DNA from: an uncultured Pelagibacteraceae bacterium
GTDB taxonomy: Bacteria; Pseudomonadota; Alphaproteobacteria; Pelagibacterales; Pelagibacteraceae
Direction: 5' to 3'
Assembly: GCA_902601315.1 (NCBI GenBank)
Contig: CACKMS010000001.1
Span: forward strand, 88,517 to 152,516
Length of the DNA: 64,000 bases
Position numbers and translations under genes: made by a program. Positions 36,903-46,228 of the stretch are shown here, in pieces (positions within the stretch are counted from its first letter, which is position 1; every line of letters begins with the position of its first letter). The notes below the pieces were generated by a model. The model saw only the letters and a program-made list of their open reading frames with translations. It made no database searches and was not told the DNA's origin.

Positions 36903-38960
36903 ATGAAGCAAAAAGGTAATATTCAATCTAATCCTGCTGCGTTATTAGAAAATTTAAAAGCAAAATCCAAAAGAGAAGCAAATTTATTTTTTTCATTATG
37001 TGAAAATGGTGAAAATTTTACTCACAGCAAAAAGTTAATTGAAGCATTAAACCGTTCTGGATTAAAATCGAATGATAACAGGCTACAAAATCTTTTTAGA
37101 AGCCTTGAAGCTCACGGTGATAAGATTGTTTTTGAAGATTTTATAAATATAATAAGAACATCTGGGCTTTTGGTTGAAAAAGCATTACGTGGTCAATTAG
37201 TGCTACCTGATTTTATAAATTTCTCAAAAAAAATTGATAAAATTTTTGATGAAGTAAAAACAATTATTTCAGGAGAATTGGCTTCTTATATACCACCGCT
37301 TGCTGAAGTAGACCCAAATCAATTCGGCATAGCAATTGTAACAACCGATGGACAAGTTTATGAAAGAGGCGACTCAAACAAAGACTTTTCAATTCAGTCG
37401 ATGTGTAAGCCATTTAATTACTGTTTCGCAATGGAACAATTAGGCCTTGAGGGAGTACATAAACATGTTGGTCAGGAACCATCAGGAAGACAATTTGATG
37501 ATTTAACTTTGCTTGCAAGAACAGTAACAGGTAACTACACAGGAGACTTTGCAAAAGATAATTTAGAGGGCAGATTTGCAAGAGTACCTTTTAATCCGAT
37601 GGTAAATGCTGGCGCTATAATGACTGCTGGTCTAATAAATCCAAACGACTCTCATACTCAAAGATTAAGACATATTCGTCAACAATTTGGCAGACTGATA
37701 GGTTGGACATCAAAAAACAATAATGTTTCTAAATTGCCAAGATTTAATAAAAATATGGCACGCCAAGAAAATTTTAAAGGATATAATAATATTGCTATGG
37801 GCTATTTATTAATGGCTACTGGCAGCTTACCACACACTAAGTCAGATCTTCATAAAGATATTCATCCAGATGAGGATGAATTTGATTTTTATATAGAGCC
37901 TGCAGTTACTGATGCTCTAAAATTATATTTTAGTATTTGTTCAATTGAGATGACTGCTACGGATGTTGCAATGGCTGCAGCCACCCTTGCAAATAGTGGT
38001 GTTTGTCCGATTTCTCAAGATCGTGTATTAAGTCAAAAAACTGTTAGGAACTGTCTGCCAGTTTTACAAACTAGTGGGATGTATAATGCCAGTGGAGTTT
38101 TTTTTCAGGAAGTTGGCTTACCAGCAAAAAGCGGAGTAGGTGGTGGTGTATTATTAGTTGTTCCACAATTAATGGGTATTTGCATATTTTCTCCAAGATT
38201 AGACGAACAAGGTAATAGCGTTAGAGGTTTGGAAATGGCAAAAAAACTTACTTCAAAATATCTTGTTCATACATTTGATGGCACCATGACAGACACAAGT
38301 AGAGAAGATCCAAAATTACCAATAGCAAGATGGTTAGCAAATAGTTGTGGAGAGGCTATTTGGGCAGCAAGTAATGGAAATATAAGAACTTTAGAAAGTT
38401 TAGTTAGCCAACAAAGAGATCTACAACAGGGAGATTATGATATTAGAACTCCACTTCATCTTGCATCTGCTGAAGGTCAATTAGAAGTAGTAAAATTTTT
38501 ACTGAACCAAGGTGTAAAACCAATACCTGATAGGTGGGGAGGTTATCCTATATCAGATGCAAGAAATAATAAGCATCATAAAATTGTTGATTTATTTAAT
38601 GAATTAAAAATTGATTATACTGAACCTTTTCACTTAGTTGAGAACCCAAAAGGAAAGACTGATAAGATGGCACATTTTGAAGATGAATTAATGGTAATCG
38701 AACTTTTATTTGCAGCCTCTAAAAACAATGTAGATAATATTCGTCATTTAGTTGCTCAAGGTGTTCCTGTTCATGCTGGAGATTATGATTTAAGAACAGC
38801 ATTGCATCTTGCTGCAGCAGAGGGAAGTTTAGATGCTGTCGAATATCTCGTTTCACATGGACATCCTCTAAACGTGAGAGACCGTTGGGGAGCTACACCA
38901 CTAGATGAGGCTAAAAGAGAAAAAAGAAAAAATGTGGTTTCTTTTTTAACAAAAATATAA
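36903..38960 (+). CDS. glsA: Glutaminase with EF-hand-like N-terminus and duplicated ankyrin module (animal GLS-type)
   Basis: Hydrolyses glutamine to glutamate and ammonia. The 685-aa protein has three parts. An EF-hand-like helical region (about 15-110) includes GDKIVFEDFINIIRTSGL. The glutaminase domain (about 120-430) has the SxxK motif in SIQSMCKPFNY, then NPMVNAGAIM, YNNIAMGYLL and AKSGVGGGVLLVVP. The ankyrin region (about 480-685) has its repeat unit twice (GDYDIRTPLHLASAEG and GDYDLRTALHLAAAEG, each followed by DRWG). Plain bacterial glutaminases are about 310 aa, and this order matches animal kidney-type glutaminase. It lies tail to tail with glnA. Confidence 0.92.
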   Translation: MKQKGNIQSNPAALLENLKAKSKREANLFFSLCENGENFTHSKKLIEALNRSGLKSNDNRLQNLFRSLEAHGDKIVFEDFINIIRTSGLLVEKALRGQLVLPDFINFSKKIDKIFDEVKTIISGELASYIPPLAEVDPNQFGIAIVTTDGQVYERGDSNKDFSIQSMCKPFNYCFAMEQLGLEGVHKHVGQEPSGRQFDDLTLLARTVTGNYTGDFAKDNLEGRFARVPFNPMVNAGAIMTAGLINPNDSHTQRLRHIRQQFGRLIGWTSKNNNVSKLPRFNKNMARQENFKGYNNIAMGYLLMATGSLPHTKSDLHKDIHPDEDEFDFYIEPAVTDALKLYFSICSIEMTATDVAMAAATLANSGVCPISQDRVLSQKTVRNCLPVLQTSGMYNASGVFFQEVGLPAKSGVGGGVLLVVPQLMGICIFSPRLDEQGNSVRGLEMAKKLTSKYLVHTFDGTMTDTSREDPKLPIARWLANSCGEAIWAASNGNIRTLESLVSQQRDLQQGDYDIRTPLHLASAEGQLEVVKFLLNQGVKPIPDRWGGYPISDARNNKHHKIVDLFNELKIDYTEPFHLVENPKGKTDKMAHFEDELMVIELLFAASKNNVDNIRHLVAQGVPVHAGDYDLRTALHLAAAEGSLDAVEYLVSHGHPLNVRDRWGATPLDEAKREKRKNVVSFLTKI

Positions 38961-38986
38961 ATTTATAACTTATTCTTACAAAAATA

Positions 38987-40393
38987 CTAACAACTGTAAT
39001 ACATCTGGAATTCAACTGGATGAGGTGTATCTCTAAAAGTTTGCACTTCTTCCATTTTTAATTCTATATAAGCATCTATTTGATCATCTGTGAAAACACC
39101 ACCTTGTTTTAAAAATTCTCTATCAGCATCTAAAGCTGTGCATGCACCCTTTAAGGATGTACAAACTGTAGGGATACCTTTTAATTCATCACCTGATAAT
39201 GCATATAGATCTTCATCCATTGGACTTCCTGGTTTAATTTTATTTCTAATACCATCTAAACCAGCCATCAACATTGCTGCAAAAGTTAAATAAGGGTTTC
39301 CAGACGAGTCAGGGAATCTAACCTCTACTCGTTTTCCATTTTCACTATTCGAGAATGGTATTCTACAACTAGCAGATCTGTTTCTTGAAGAATAAGCCAA
39401 TAAAACTGGTGCCTCAAAACCTGGGATTAATCTTTTGTAGCTATTTGTTGATGCATTAGTGAATGCATTTAGTGCTCTTGCATGCTTTATAATTCCACCG
39501 ATGTAGTATAAGCATGTTTCTGAGAGACCAGCATATTTATCACCTGCAAATAGAGGTTTTTTATTTTTCCATATAGATTGGTGAACATGCATCCCTGATC
39601 CATTATCACCCTTCACTGGTTTAGGCATAAATGTAGCTGTCTTCCCGAAAGAGTGAGCAACTTGATGAACGGCGTACTTATAAATTTGCATATTATCACC
39701 TTGATTAACTATTGTATTAAACATTGTTCCAAGTTCATGTTGACTTGGTGCTACTTCATGGTGATGTTTTTCAACTTCCACGCCCATGTCTTTCATTGCT
39801 TTTAAACATTCAGATCTTAAATCTTGTCCACCATCTACTGGAGGGACTGGAAAATATCCACCCTTAACACCTGGTCTATGTCCCATATTTCCGTTATCAT
39901 ATTTCTTTCCAGTGTTATATGGACCCTCTGTGCTATCAATTATAAAACCAGTGTCATTCATTTCATTTTTAAATCTTACATCGTCAAAAACAAAAAATTC
40001 TGCCTCGGGTCCAAAATAAGCCGTATCACCGATTCCTGTCTCGTTAAGATATTTCTCGGCTTTCTTCGCAGTAGATCTTGGATCTCTTTCATAATATTTT
40101 TTAGTTATTGGATCCATTACATCACAAAAAATCACAATAGTGTTGTGAGAAAAAAAAGGATCAACAAAAGACCTCGAAAGATCAGGTTTTAATATCATAT
40201 CAGACTCATTTATTGCCTTCCAACCAGCAATTGAGGATCCATCGAAAAATATTCCATTATTCAACATGTCTTCGTCTACTGTTTTCAAATCTTGAGTAAC
40301 ATGTTGAAGTTTACCTCTTGGGTCTGTAAATCTTAGATCAACATATTCGATTTCTTTATCTTTAATATCTTTTAATATTTTACTAGCGCTCAT
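38987..40393 (-). CDS. glnA: Glutamine synthetase, type I
   Basis: ATP-dependent ammonia assimilation into glutamine. The 468-aa GSI protein shows [51 protein letters not shown] and the adenylylation-type tyrosine in EDLYALSG near residue 396. Start ATG 40393 has an AAAGGAAAA Shine-Dalgarno. Adenylylation by GlnE is probable from the tyrosine, but GlnE is not in this window. Confidence 0.97.
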   Translation of the reverse strand: MSASKILKDIKDKEIEYVDLRFTDPRGKLQHVTQDLKTVDEDMLNNGIFFDGSSIAGWKAINESDMILKPDLSRSFVDPFFSHNTIVIFCDVMDPITKKYYERDPRSTAKKAEKYLNETGIGDTAYFGPEAEFFVFDDVRFKNEMNDTGFIIDSTEGPYNTGKKYDNGNMGHRPGVKGGYFPVPPVDGGQDLRSECLKAMKDMGVEVEKHHHEVAPSQHELGTMFNTIVNQGDNMQIYKYAVHQVAHSFGKTATFMPKPVKGDNGSGMHVHQSIWKNKKPLFAGDKYAGLSETCLYYIGGIIKHARALNAFTNASTNSYKRLIPGFEAPVLLAYSSRNRSASCRIPFSNSENGKRVEVRFPDSSGNPYLTFAAMLMAGLDGIRNKIKPGSPMDEDLYALSGDELKGIPTVCTSLKGACTALDADREFLKQGGVFTDDQIDAYIELKMEEVQTFRDTPHPVEFQMYYSC

Positions 40394-40490
40394 TTGTTTT
40401 TCCTTTGGTGTAATTTTATATTCATATGATACGATGCGATTGTGATAACAGAAATATTTTCAAAACGTCGCATTTTTAATAAATATCACT

Positions 40491-40507
40491 TATGCAAAGA
40501 TTGCATA
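40491..40507. promoter_or_regulatory. Palindrome TATGCAA-AGA-TTGCATA between glnA and ybaK-like gene
   Basis: A perfect 7-bp inverted repeat with a 3-nt centre lies in the 159-bp divergent gap, 98 bp upstream of the glnA start and 46 bp upstream of the ybaK-like start. It looks like an operator for a dimeric regulator. It does not match the usual NtrC consensus with C/G extensions. The regulator is unknown. Confidence 0.5.
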
Positions 40508-40529
40508 CCTAATTAATTTATCATTTAAT
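40501..40529 (+). promoter_or_regulatory. Candidate sigma70-type promoter of the ybaK-like gene
   Basis: TTGCAT, a 17-bp spacer and TTTAAT are spaced as a vegetative promoter, 24 bp before the ATG at 40553. The -35 box is the right arm of the palindrome, so a factor bound there would block or alter this promoter. Read from sequence only. Confidence 0.45.
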
Positions 40530-40552
40530 GAAAATCAATTTTTAATTGAAAT

Positions 40553-41032
40553 ATGGACCTAAAAAAAAATGAGTCTATCCAAAGAGTTTATAAAACTTTA
40601 AAGAAATATGATGAAAGTCAGTCATTAATTGTCTTAGAAACCTCAGCTGGAACGGCTAAAGATGCAGCAACATCTTTAGGTTGTGACGTTGGTGCTATTG
40701 TTAAAAGTTTAATCTTTAAATCAAATGACAAATATTATCTGTGTTTAATATCTGGAGATAAAAGAGCATCAGCAAGTAAAATAAAAAGTATATTAAATGT
40801 AGATGAACTTTCAATGGCTTCAGCAACAGATGTAAAACAAGTAACTGGATTTAGTATTGGAGGGGTCTCACCAATTGGTCATTTAAATAAATTAAATGTT
40901 TTAATTGATTTATCACTGGGAAGATTTAAGCAACTTTTTGCTGCTGCAGGACATCCGTACTGTATTTTTAAAATTAATTATAGAGATTTGATAAAAATTA
41001 CAAATGGTTTACCAAATAATATAACTGAATGA
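40553..41032 (+). CDS. YbaK/EbsC-type aminoacyl-tRNA deacylase
   Basis: Likely hydrolyses mischarged tRNAs in trans. The 159-aa protein has LETSAGTAKDAATSLGCDVGAIVKSL, ISGDKRASASKIKSIL, QVTGFSIGGVSPIGH and FAAAGHPYCIFK, the YbaK core. The catalytic lysine is probably the one in IVKSL. The exact tRNA substrate (Cys-tRNA-Pro or other) is not clear. Its stop overlaps the following transporter start (ATGA). Confidence 0.88.
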   Translation: MDLKKNESIQRVYKTLKKYDESQSLIVLETSAGTAKDAATSLGCDVGAIVKSLIFKSNDKYYLCLISGDKRASASKIKSILNVDELSMASATDVKQVTGFSIGGVSPIGHLNKLNVLIDLSLGRFKQLFAAAGHPYCIFKINYRDLIKITNGLPNNITE

Positions 41033-41916
41033 GACAACCAAATTTAACTGATTATATTCTTTTAGTCTTACTAGCTTTAATTTGGGCATCAGCTTTCTTT
41101 AATATTAAGATAGCCACATATTCATTTGGACCTGTAACCATTGCTTTATTAAGAGTATTTTTTGGGGTTATACCTGTTTTAATATTATGTTTTTACAAAA
41201 AAATCAAAGTAGAGGCATTTTCAAAAGATTGGTATTGGTTTGCAATAATTGGTTTTGTAAACTTGGTAGTTCCTTTTTTCCTTATTTCTTATGGTGTGAA
41301 ATCTGTTCAAAGTAATTTAGCTGCAATTTTAATGTCTACAACTCCTTTATCCTCTACGATTTTGGGGCATTACTATACAAAAAATGAACAATTTAATTTT
41401 ACAAAAACTATTGGAATTTTAATTGGCTTTGCAGGAATAGTATATTTATTTTCTGATAATTTATTAATTAATGAAAGTAATTTTATCTCTGCAATACTAA
41501 TTCTAGTTGGGTCTACTTGTTATGTAATTGGTGGTGTGCTTACTTTAAAAATAAAAGAAAAAAAAAATGAGAATGTCACTGGCTCCATATTAATTTGGGC
41601 AGTAATAATTTTAATACCTCTATCTTTTTTTATTGAAAAACCTTGGACATATAATCCATCAATTCAGTCAACTATATCTGTTGTTTATCTTGGTTTAGTA
41701 TCTACAGGTATAGCTTGGTTACTGAGATTTAAAATTTTAGTAGATAATGGTTTGATTTTCCAGTCGCAAGTATCTTATTTAATTCCTATATTTGGAACAA
41801 TACTTAGTTATATATTTCTAAAAGAATTAATTACTGTAAAAATATTAATATCTCTAATAGCCGTTGTAATTGGTATTTACTTTGTAAGACGAGCTGGTGG
41901 TAAAAAGGTTATTTAA
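41029..41916 (+). CDS. DMT superfamily (EamA) transporter
   Basis: Inner-membrane transporter or exporter of unknown substrate. The 295-aa protein has about ten hydrophobic helices in two EamA repeats, with LLALIWASAFFNIKIA at the N-terminus and the second repeat starting near residue 150. It is co-translated with the YbaK-like gene and overlaps the convergent homocysteine methyltransferase by 8 bp. Confidence 0.85.
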   Translation: MRQPNLTDYILLVLLALIWASAFFNIKIATYSFGPVTIALLRVFFGVIPVLILCFYKKIKVEAFSKDWYWFAIIGFVNLVVPFFLISYGVKSVQSNLAAILMSTTPLSSTILGHYYTKNEQFNFTKTIGILIGFAGIVYLFSDNLLINESNFISAILILVGSTCYVIGGVLTLKIKEKKNENVTGSILIWAVIILIPLSFFIEKPWTYNPSIQSTISVVYLGLVSTGIAWLLRFKILVDNGLIFQSQVSYLIPIFGTILSYIFLKELITVKILISLIAVVIGIYFVRRAGGKKVI

Positions 41917-42823
41917 GAGTTGAAATTTCTTTTATATGCTCTGGTTTAGTTTCACAACAGCCTCCTAAAATTCTTGCACCTTTTTCAACCATTCTTTTTG
42001 TAAATTTATAAAACTCTTTTACACTTAGATTTCTTGAACCAAGTGCAATGTTAGGATTTGTTCCTATTTCATTATGTTTTGCTGAATTAAAAGTTTGTAC
42101 TGGAGTTGGTTCTTCAATACCCCATAAATTTACCTTAAATCCGAAAGGAAGTTTTAAATTAGAAAAAAAATTAGATGTTCTCTCAACTATTTCTGGAGAT
42201 ACACAAGCAAAAACTAGACCAATCCAACTGTTACATTGAAATTTTTCAATTATATTTTGAATATTCTCACCCGAAGGTAATTTGCAATTCTTTTTTAAAT
42301 GTATGCCTACAACTACCTTTTTTCCAAGTTTTTCAACAATAGTTGAAGCAATTTCAATCTCTCTACCACTGCTTACAACATCAAGATAAAAAAAATCAAC
42401 ATAAGGACTTATTATTTTAGCCTGTTCCTCAAAATCAGATTGAATTTCTGACGAACTTCTTTCATCTTCAACATAAGTATCGCTTTGAGATGGCAATGAA
42501 CCAGCTATCAATATATTTTGTTTAGAAATCTCTCTTGCTTTATTCGCTAAAATACCTGCTTGTTCGTTGGCATATTTGAATTTATCTAAAACTTTATTTT
42601 GAATAAATCTAATTTTCCTTGCAGAAAAATTATTAGTTACAATTATATCTGCACCTGCGTTTATGTATGAAATATGTGCATCAATTACTAACTTATGAAA
42701 TTTTTTTTCAATTAATGCACTTGCAGACCATAGTGTACCTTTTGATATCAAACCTTTACTCAAAAGTTCCTGACCCATTCCTCCATCGAAAATTCTAATT
42801 TTTTCAAAATATTTAGTATCCAT
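41909..42823 (-). CDS. Homocysteine S-methyltransferase family protein
   Basis: Probably transfers a methyl group to homocysteine, giving methionine. The 304-aa (start ATG 42823, MDTKYFEKIRIFDGGMG) Zn-dependent barrel keeps the cysteine pair in LGGCCETKPEHI and a third cysteine in LVFACVSPE. The GGMGQELLSKGL N-terminus is also typical. The methyl donor (S-methylmethionine, betaine or another) cannot be told apart. The start follows a DMT transporter stop by only 4 bp, so there is no leader for a SAM riboswitch. Confidence 0.84.
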   Translation of the reverse strand: MDTKYFEKIRIFDGGMGQELLSKGLISKGTLWSASALIEKKFHKLVIDAHISYINAGADIIVTNNFSARKIRFIQNKVLDKFKYANEQAGILANKAREISKQNILIAGSLPSQSDTYVEDERSSSEIQSDFEEQAKIISPYVDFFYLDVVSSGREIEIASTIVEKLGKKVVVGIHLKKNCKLPSGENIQNIIEKFQCNSWIGLVFACVSPEIVERTSNFFSNLKLPFGFKVNLWGIEEPTPVQTFNSAKHNEIGTNPNIALGSRNLSVKEFYKFTKRMVEKGARILGGCCETKPEHIKEISTLK

Positions 42824-42827
42824 AAAA

Positions 42828-43682
42828 TTATTTTTCTGGTCTTGTAGCAATATAAACACCAATTGACGCAATTAAAAAACCAATTATGTCAATAAAGTAT
42901 AAATTTTCGTTTAAAAATAACCAAGCCATCAATGCAGATACAGATGGTATTAAAAAGAAAAAAGAGGTGGTTTTACTTGCCGAATTTTCTCTTATCAAGA
43001 ACATTAGAATTGTAAAAGCACCAAATGAGACTAGCAAAACTTGATGACTCATCGCAGCTATAAAAGTGAAAGAAAAATTAATTTGAAATTTTGTAAAAAA
43101 AATTATTATTAAGACATGGAACAAACATCCCCCAAGAGCTTGGTAGGTATTACTTGTTTCTAGCGGTAAATTATTCGATATTTTTTTTTGCCAAATTGTT
43201 GCAGATGTAATTGATACAAGAGAAATTATAGTTGCTATCACTCCATCAAAAGGAATATTTTTTCCTATGTCAAAACCCAAGACTAATACAGCACCTAAAA
43301 ATCCAAGAAATATTCCAACCCACTGATGATAAGATACATTCTCTTTAAGAATCGGACCTGCCAATATGTTTGTTAGAATAGGTTGTAATGTTACAATTAA
43401 TGCAGCTATACCAGTTGGCATTCCAACAGAAACTGAATAAAAAACTCCTCCAAGATAAATTCCATGAAACAAAACTCCACTTACCAATGATTGAATTAAA
43501 TTTGATTTTGAAACTACTAAACTAAAATTTTTATATATTGAAAAAATTAAAAAACCCAGAGATACAAAAAAAAATCTAAAGGCTAATGCTGAAAAAGGTT
43601 CACTATGATCAACAATTGGTTTTGTTGTGATAAAAGCAGATGACCACAAAACAATAAATATCAAAGGAAAAATCTTTGTCAT
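42828..43682 (-). CDS. DMT superfamily (EamA) transporter
   Basis: The 284-aa inner-membrane protein has about ten helices, beginning FPLIFIVLWSSAFITTKPIVDHS. The second EamA repeat is near residue 145, ending LIASIGVYIATRPEK. It precedes the homocysteine methyltransferase by 4 bp and is probably in the same operon, which would fit import or export of a sulfur or methylated compound. This is inference. Confidence 0.84.
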   Translation of the reverse strand: MTKIFPLIFIVLWSSAFITTKPIVDHSEPFSALAFRFFFVSLGFLIFSIYKNFSLVVSKSNLIQSLVSGVLFHGIYLGGVFYSVSVGMPTGIAALIVTLQPILTNILAGPILKENVSYHQWVGIFLGFLGAVLVLGFDIGKNIPFDGVIATIISLVSITSATIWQKKISNNLPLETSNTYQALGGCLFHVLIIIFFTKFQINFSFTFIAAMSHQVLLVSFGAFTILMFLIRENSASKTTSFFFLIPSVSALMAWLFLNENLYFIDIIGFLIASIGVYIATRPEK

Positions 43683-43742
43683 TTATAAAAAACTTATATT
43701 AAAATAAGATTTAGAACAATTTAAAGAGAATGTTTTTGTCTA

Positions 43743-45185
43743 TTAAGTTTTAAGACCTAAGTGAGTGTATTTTATATTTAAGTAATCTTTAATAGCCATA
43801 GAACCACCCTCTCGACCATATCCGGTTTGTTTAATACCTCCAAATGGTGCCTCTGCTATTGCAACCGTTGGTGTGTTCACTGCTACACATCCAGTCTCCA
43901 TTAATTCAGATGCTTTATGTGCTTTTTCCATTGAGTTTGTATAAATATAACTACACAATCCTAAATCATTATTATTTGCTCTTTCAACAACTTCATCAAA
44001 AGACTTGAAAGATAACATAGGAACTAGAGGTCCAAATGGTTCTGTTTTCATTATAGTAAAATTATCATAAACATCGTCAAATACAGTTGGCTCGTAAAAA
44101 TACCCTTTGTTGAAGCCTGATGGTCGTTTTCCACCAATCAAAACTTTAGCACCTTCTTTTTTTGTTGTTTCTACGAGCTCTTCAATTTCACCTAATCTTT
44201 TTAAAGTTGTTATAGGACCCAATTGAACACCTTGCTCCATTCCATTTCCTATTTTTAATTTTTTAGTTTTTTCAATAAATTTCTTAACAAAATCATCTTT
44301 CTTACTTTCTTGAATGTAAAATCTATTTGGGGAAATGCATACTTGTCCATTATTTCTAAATTTTGCGGCAATGGCCATGTCAGCAACTTTTTCAATATTA
44401 CAATCTTCAAATACAATAAAAGGAGAGTGACCACTTAATTCCATTGTTACTCTTTGAACTTTATCAGCTGCTTTCTTAAGTATTAATTTTCCAACTCTGG
44501 TTGATCCTGTAATTGAAACTTTTTTTACAATATCTGACTCAAGCAATTGCTCAGAAATTGAAGGTGGATCACCAGACAATAAATTAACAACACCATCAGG
44601 CACACCGCATTCTTTGCAGATGTCAACTAATTCCATAACTGTTCCAGGTGTTATTACATCTGGTTTACAAATTACCGAGCATCCCGCAGCTAAGGCAGTA
44701 GAAATTTTTCTTGACGCTAATATAAGAGGAAAGTTCCATGGAACTAGTGCAGCAACAACCCCAACTGGCTGGTAATATACATGAACTCTAGTATCTACAA
44801 ATCTACTTTCAACAGTTTGTCCATATATTCTTTTTGTCTCTTCTGAGTTCCATTCAAAAATATCAGCTGCACCGCCTGCTTCACCTACCCCCTCCGCCAA
44901 TGGTTTCCCAACCTCTAAAGTCATCCATTTTGCTAAAATATCTTTTTTCTCCCTTATCTTATCAGCTATTCTCCTTAAAACTTTAGATCTTTCCCAAGGT
45001 GTAGTATTTTTCCATTTTTTAAAACCACTCTCAGATGACAGAAGTGCCTTTTCAACGTCTTCACGGCAGGCTTTAGATGCATGACCTAAAATTTCCTCTG
45101 TTGCAGGATTTATTACTTTATAGGTCTCATTATTTTGAGACTTTTGCCATTTACCATCTATAAATTGTCCAAATTTTTCATACAT
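43743..45185 (-). CDS. Aldehyde dehydrogenase, succinate-semialdehyde-dehydrogenase-like
   Basis: NAD(P)-dependent oxidation of an aldehyde to an acid. The 480-aa protein has VVAALVPWNFPLILASRKIS, CKPDVITP, SITGSTRVGK, the general-base glutamate in MELSGHSPFIVF and the catalytic cysteine in NNGQVCISP. The usual G-G-N after E-L is S-G-H, a mild variant. Best match by eye is the GabD-like group; the substrate is not certain. It has its own 59-bp upstream spacing from the transporter gene downstream. Confidence 0.86.
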   Translation of the reverse strand: MYEKFGQFIDGKWQKSQNNETYKVINPATEEILGHASKACREDVEKALLSSESGFKKWKNTTPWERSKVLRRIADKIREKKDILAKWMTLEVGKPLAEGVGEAGGAADIFEWNSEETKRIYGQTVESRFVDTRVHVYYQPVGVVAALVPWNFPLILASRKISTALAAGCSVICKPDVITPGTVMELVDICKECGVPDGVVNLLSGDPPSISEQLLESDIVKKVSITGSTRVGKLILKKAADKVQRVTMELSGHSPFIVFEDCNIEKVADMAIAAKFRNNGQVCISPNRFYIQESKKDDFVKKFIEKTKKLKIGNGMEQGVQLGPITTLKRLGEIEELVETTKKEGAKVLIGGKRPSGFNKGYFYEPTVFDDVYDNFTIMKTEPFGPLVPMLSFKSFDEVVERANNNDLGLCSYIYTNSMEKAHKASELMETGCVAVNTPTVAIAEAPFGGIKQTGYGREGGSMAIKDYLNIKYTHLGLKT

Positions 45186-45352
45186 AATTTTAATTATTAT
45201 TTTAAATAATTTTACTGAAATTTAGCATTAATAAAACCTAATAACTAATATTTTATTTCTATTTCAACATAATATGTTTTATTTTGACTTGTAGGTAAAT
45301 AAATATGAATACCAAATTAAATAAATTAATAAGGAGTATTAAGCATCATTAA

Positions 45353-46213
45353 ATGAACATAGGTTTTATAGGCACAGGTTTAATGGGAACTCCCATGATT
45401 AAAAATTTATTAAAATCAAAACATCAAATAAGCATATTTAATAGAACTATAAGCAAAACCAAAAAACTTAAGAAATATGGCGCTTGTTTATCTTATAAAA
45501 TTGAGGAATTAGTAAAAGATAAAGAGATTATAATTACAATGCTTACAGATGACAAAGCTGTAAACGATATAATTAGAAACAAAAAATTTTTAAATCATGT
45601 TTGTAAAGAAACAACAGTAATAGATATGAGTTCAACCAAACCAAGTACTGCATTAGATAATTATAAAAAATTAAAAAAAAAGGGAGTTTACTTTTTAGAT
45701 GCCCCAGTATCTGGAGGAACGAAAGGAGCTGAAAGTGCTAGCCTTGCTATTATGGTTGGAGGAGAAAAAAAAATTTATGAAAAAAATTTAAAAGTTCTAA
45801 AAATCTTAGGGATTCCAAATTACGTAGGAAGACCATCATCTGGTCAGGCAGCAAAACTTGCAAATCAAATTATTGTAGGAATTACTATTGGCGCAGTATC
45901 AGAAGCAATAATATTGTCTAAAAAATTAGGCCTTAGACCGATTAATGTTTTAAAGGCTTTAAAAGGAGGATGGGCTGATAGTAAAATATTACAAACTCAT
46001 GGATTACGTATGATAAAAGAAGATTTTAAAGCCAGAGGTAAAGTTGCATCGCAATTAAAAGACATGGAGAATATTTTAAATACAGCTAAAATGAATAAGA
46101 TAAACCTTCCTCTCTCAATGATTATTAGAAATTTATATAAAAAATTATCGAAAAAAGGCTATGATAATTTTGATCACAGCTACTTGTACAAAGAAATAAA
46201 AAATTACTTATAA
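45353..46213 (+). CDS. 3-hydroxyisobutyrate dehydrogenase family oxidoreductase (GarR-like)
   Basis: NAD(P)-dependent oxidation or reduction of a beta-hydroxyacid. The 286-aa protein starts with the Rossmann motif IGFIGTGLMGTPM. It shows DAPVSGGTKGAESASLAIMVGG and the catalytic lysine in SGQAAKLANQIIVG. It could act on tartronate semialdehyde, 3-hydroxyisobutyrate or a relative. A FAH-family hydrolase follows after 15 bp, which suggests a small-acid catabolic pair. Confidence 0.86.
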   Translation: MNIGFIGTGLMGTPMIKNLLKSKHQISIFNRTISKTKKLKKYGACLSYKIEELVKDKEIIITMLTDDKAVNDIIRNKKFLNHVCKETTVIDMSSTKPSTALDNYKKLKKKGVYFLDAPVSGGTKGAESASLAIMVGGEKKIYEKNLKVLKILGIPNYVGRPSSGQAAKLANQIIVGITIGAVSEAIILSKKLGLRPINVLKALKGGWADSKILQTHGLRMIKEDFKARGKVASQLKDMENILNTAKMNKINLPLSMIIRNLYKKLSKKGYDNFDHSYLYKEIKNYL

Positions 46214-46228
46214 ATATTTACGAGGAAA

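Noticed and set aside
39090-40192. Plus-strand ORFs (39090, 39786, 39824) inside glnA
   Set aside because: They are antisense shadows of a highly conserved glutamine synthetase; their proteins show no recognisable domain.
42824-42900. SAM riboswitch (SAM-V/SAM-II type) upstream of the homocysteine S-methyltransferase
   Set aside because: Such switches are known upstream of methionine-cycle genes in marine alphaproteobacteria, but here the upstream transporter gene ends 4 bp before the start, so no leader exists.
45284-45312. Promoter candidate TTGACT upstream of the GarR-like gene
   Set aside because: No -10-like box occurs at 16-18 bp; the closest (TATGAA) leaves a 14-bp spacer.
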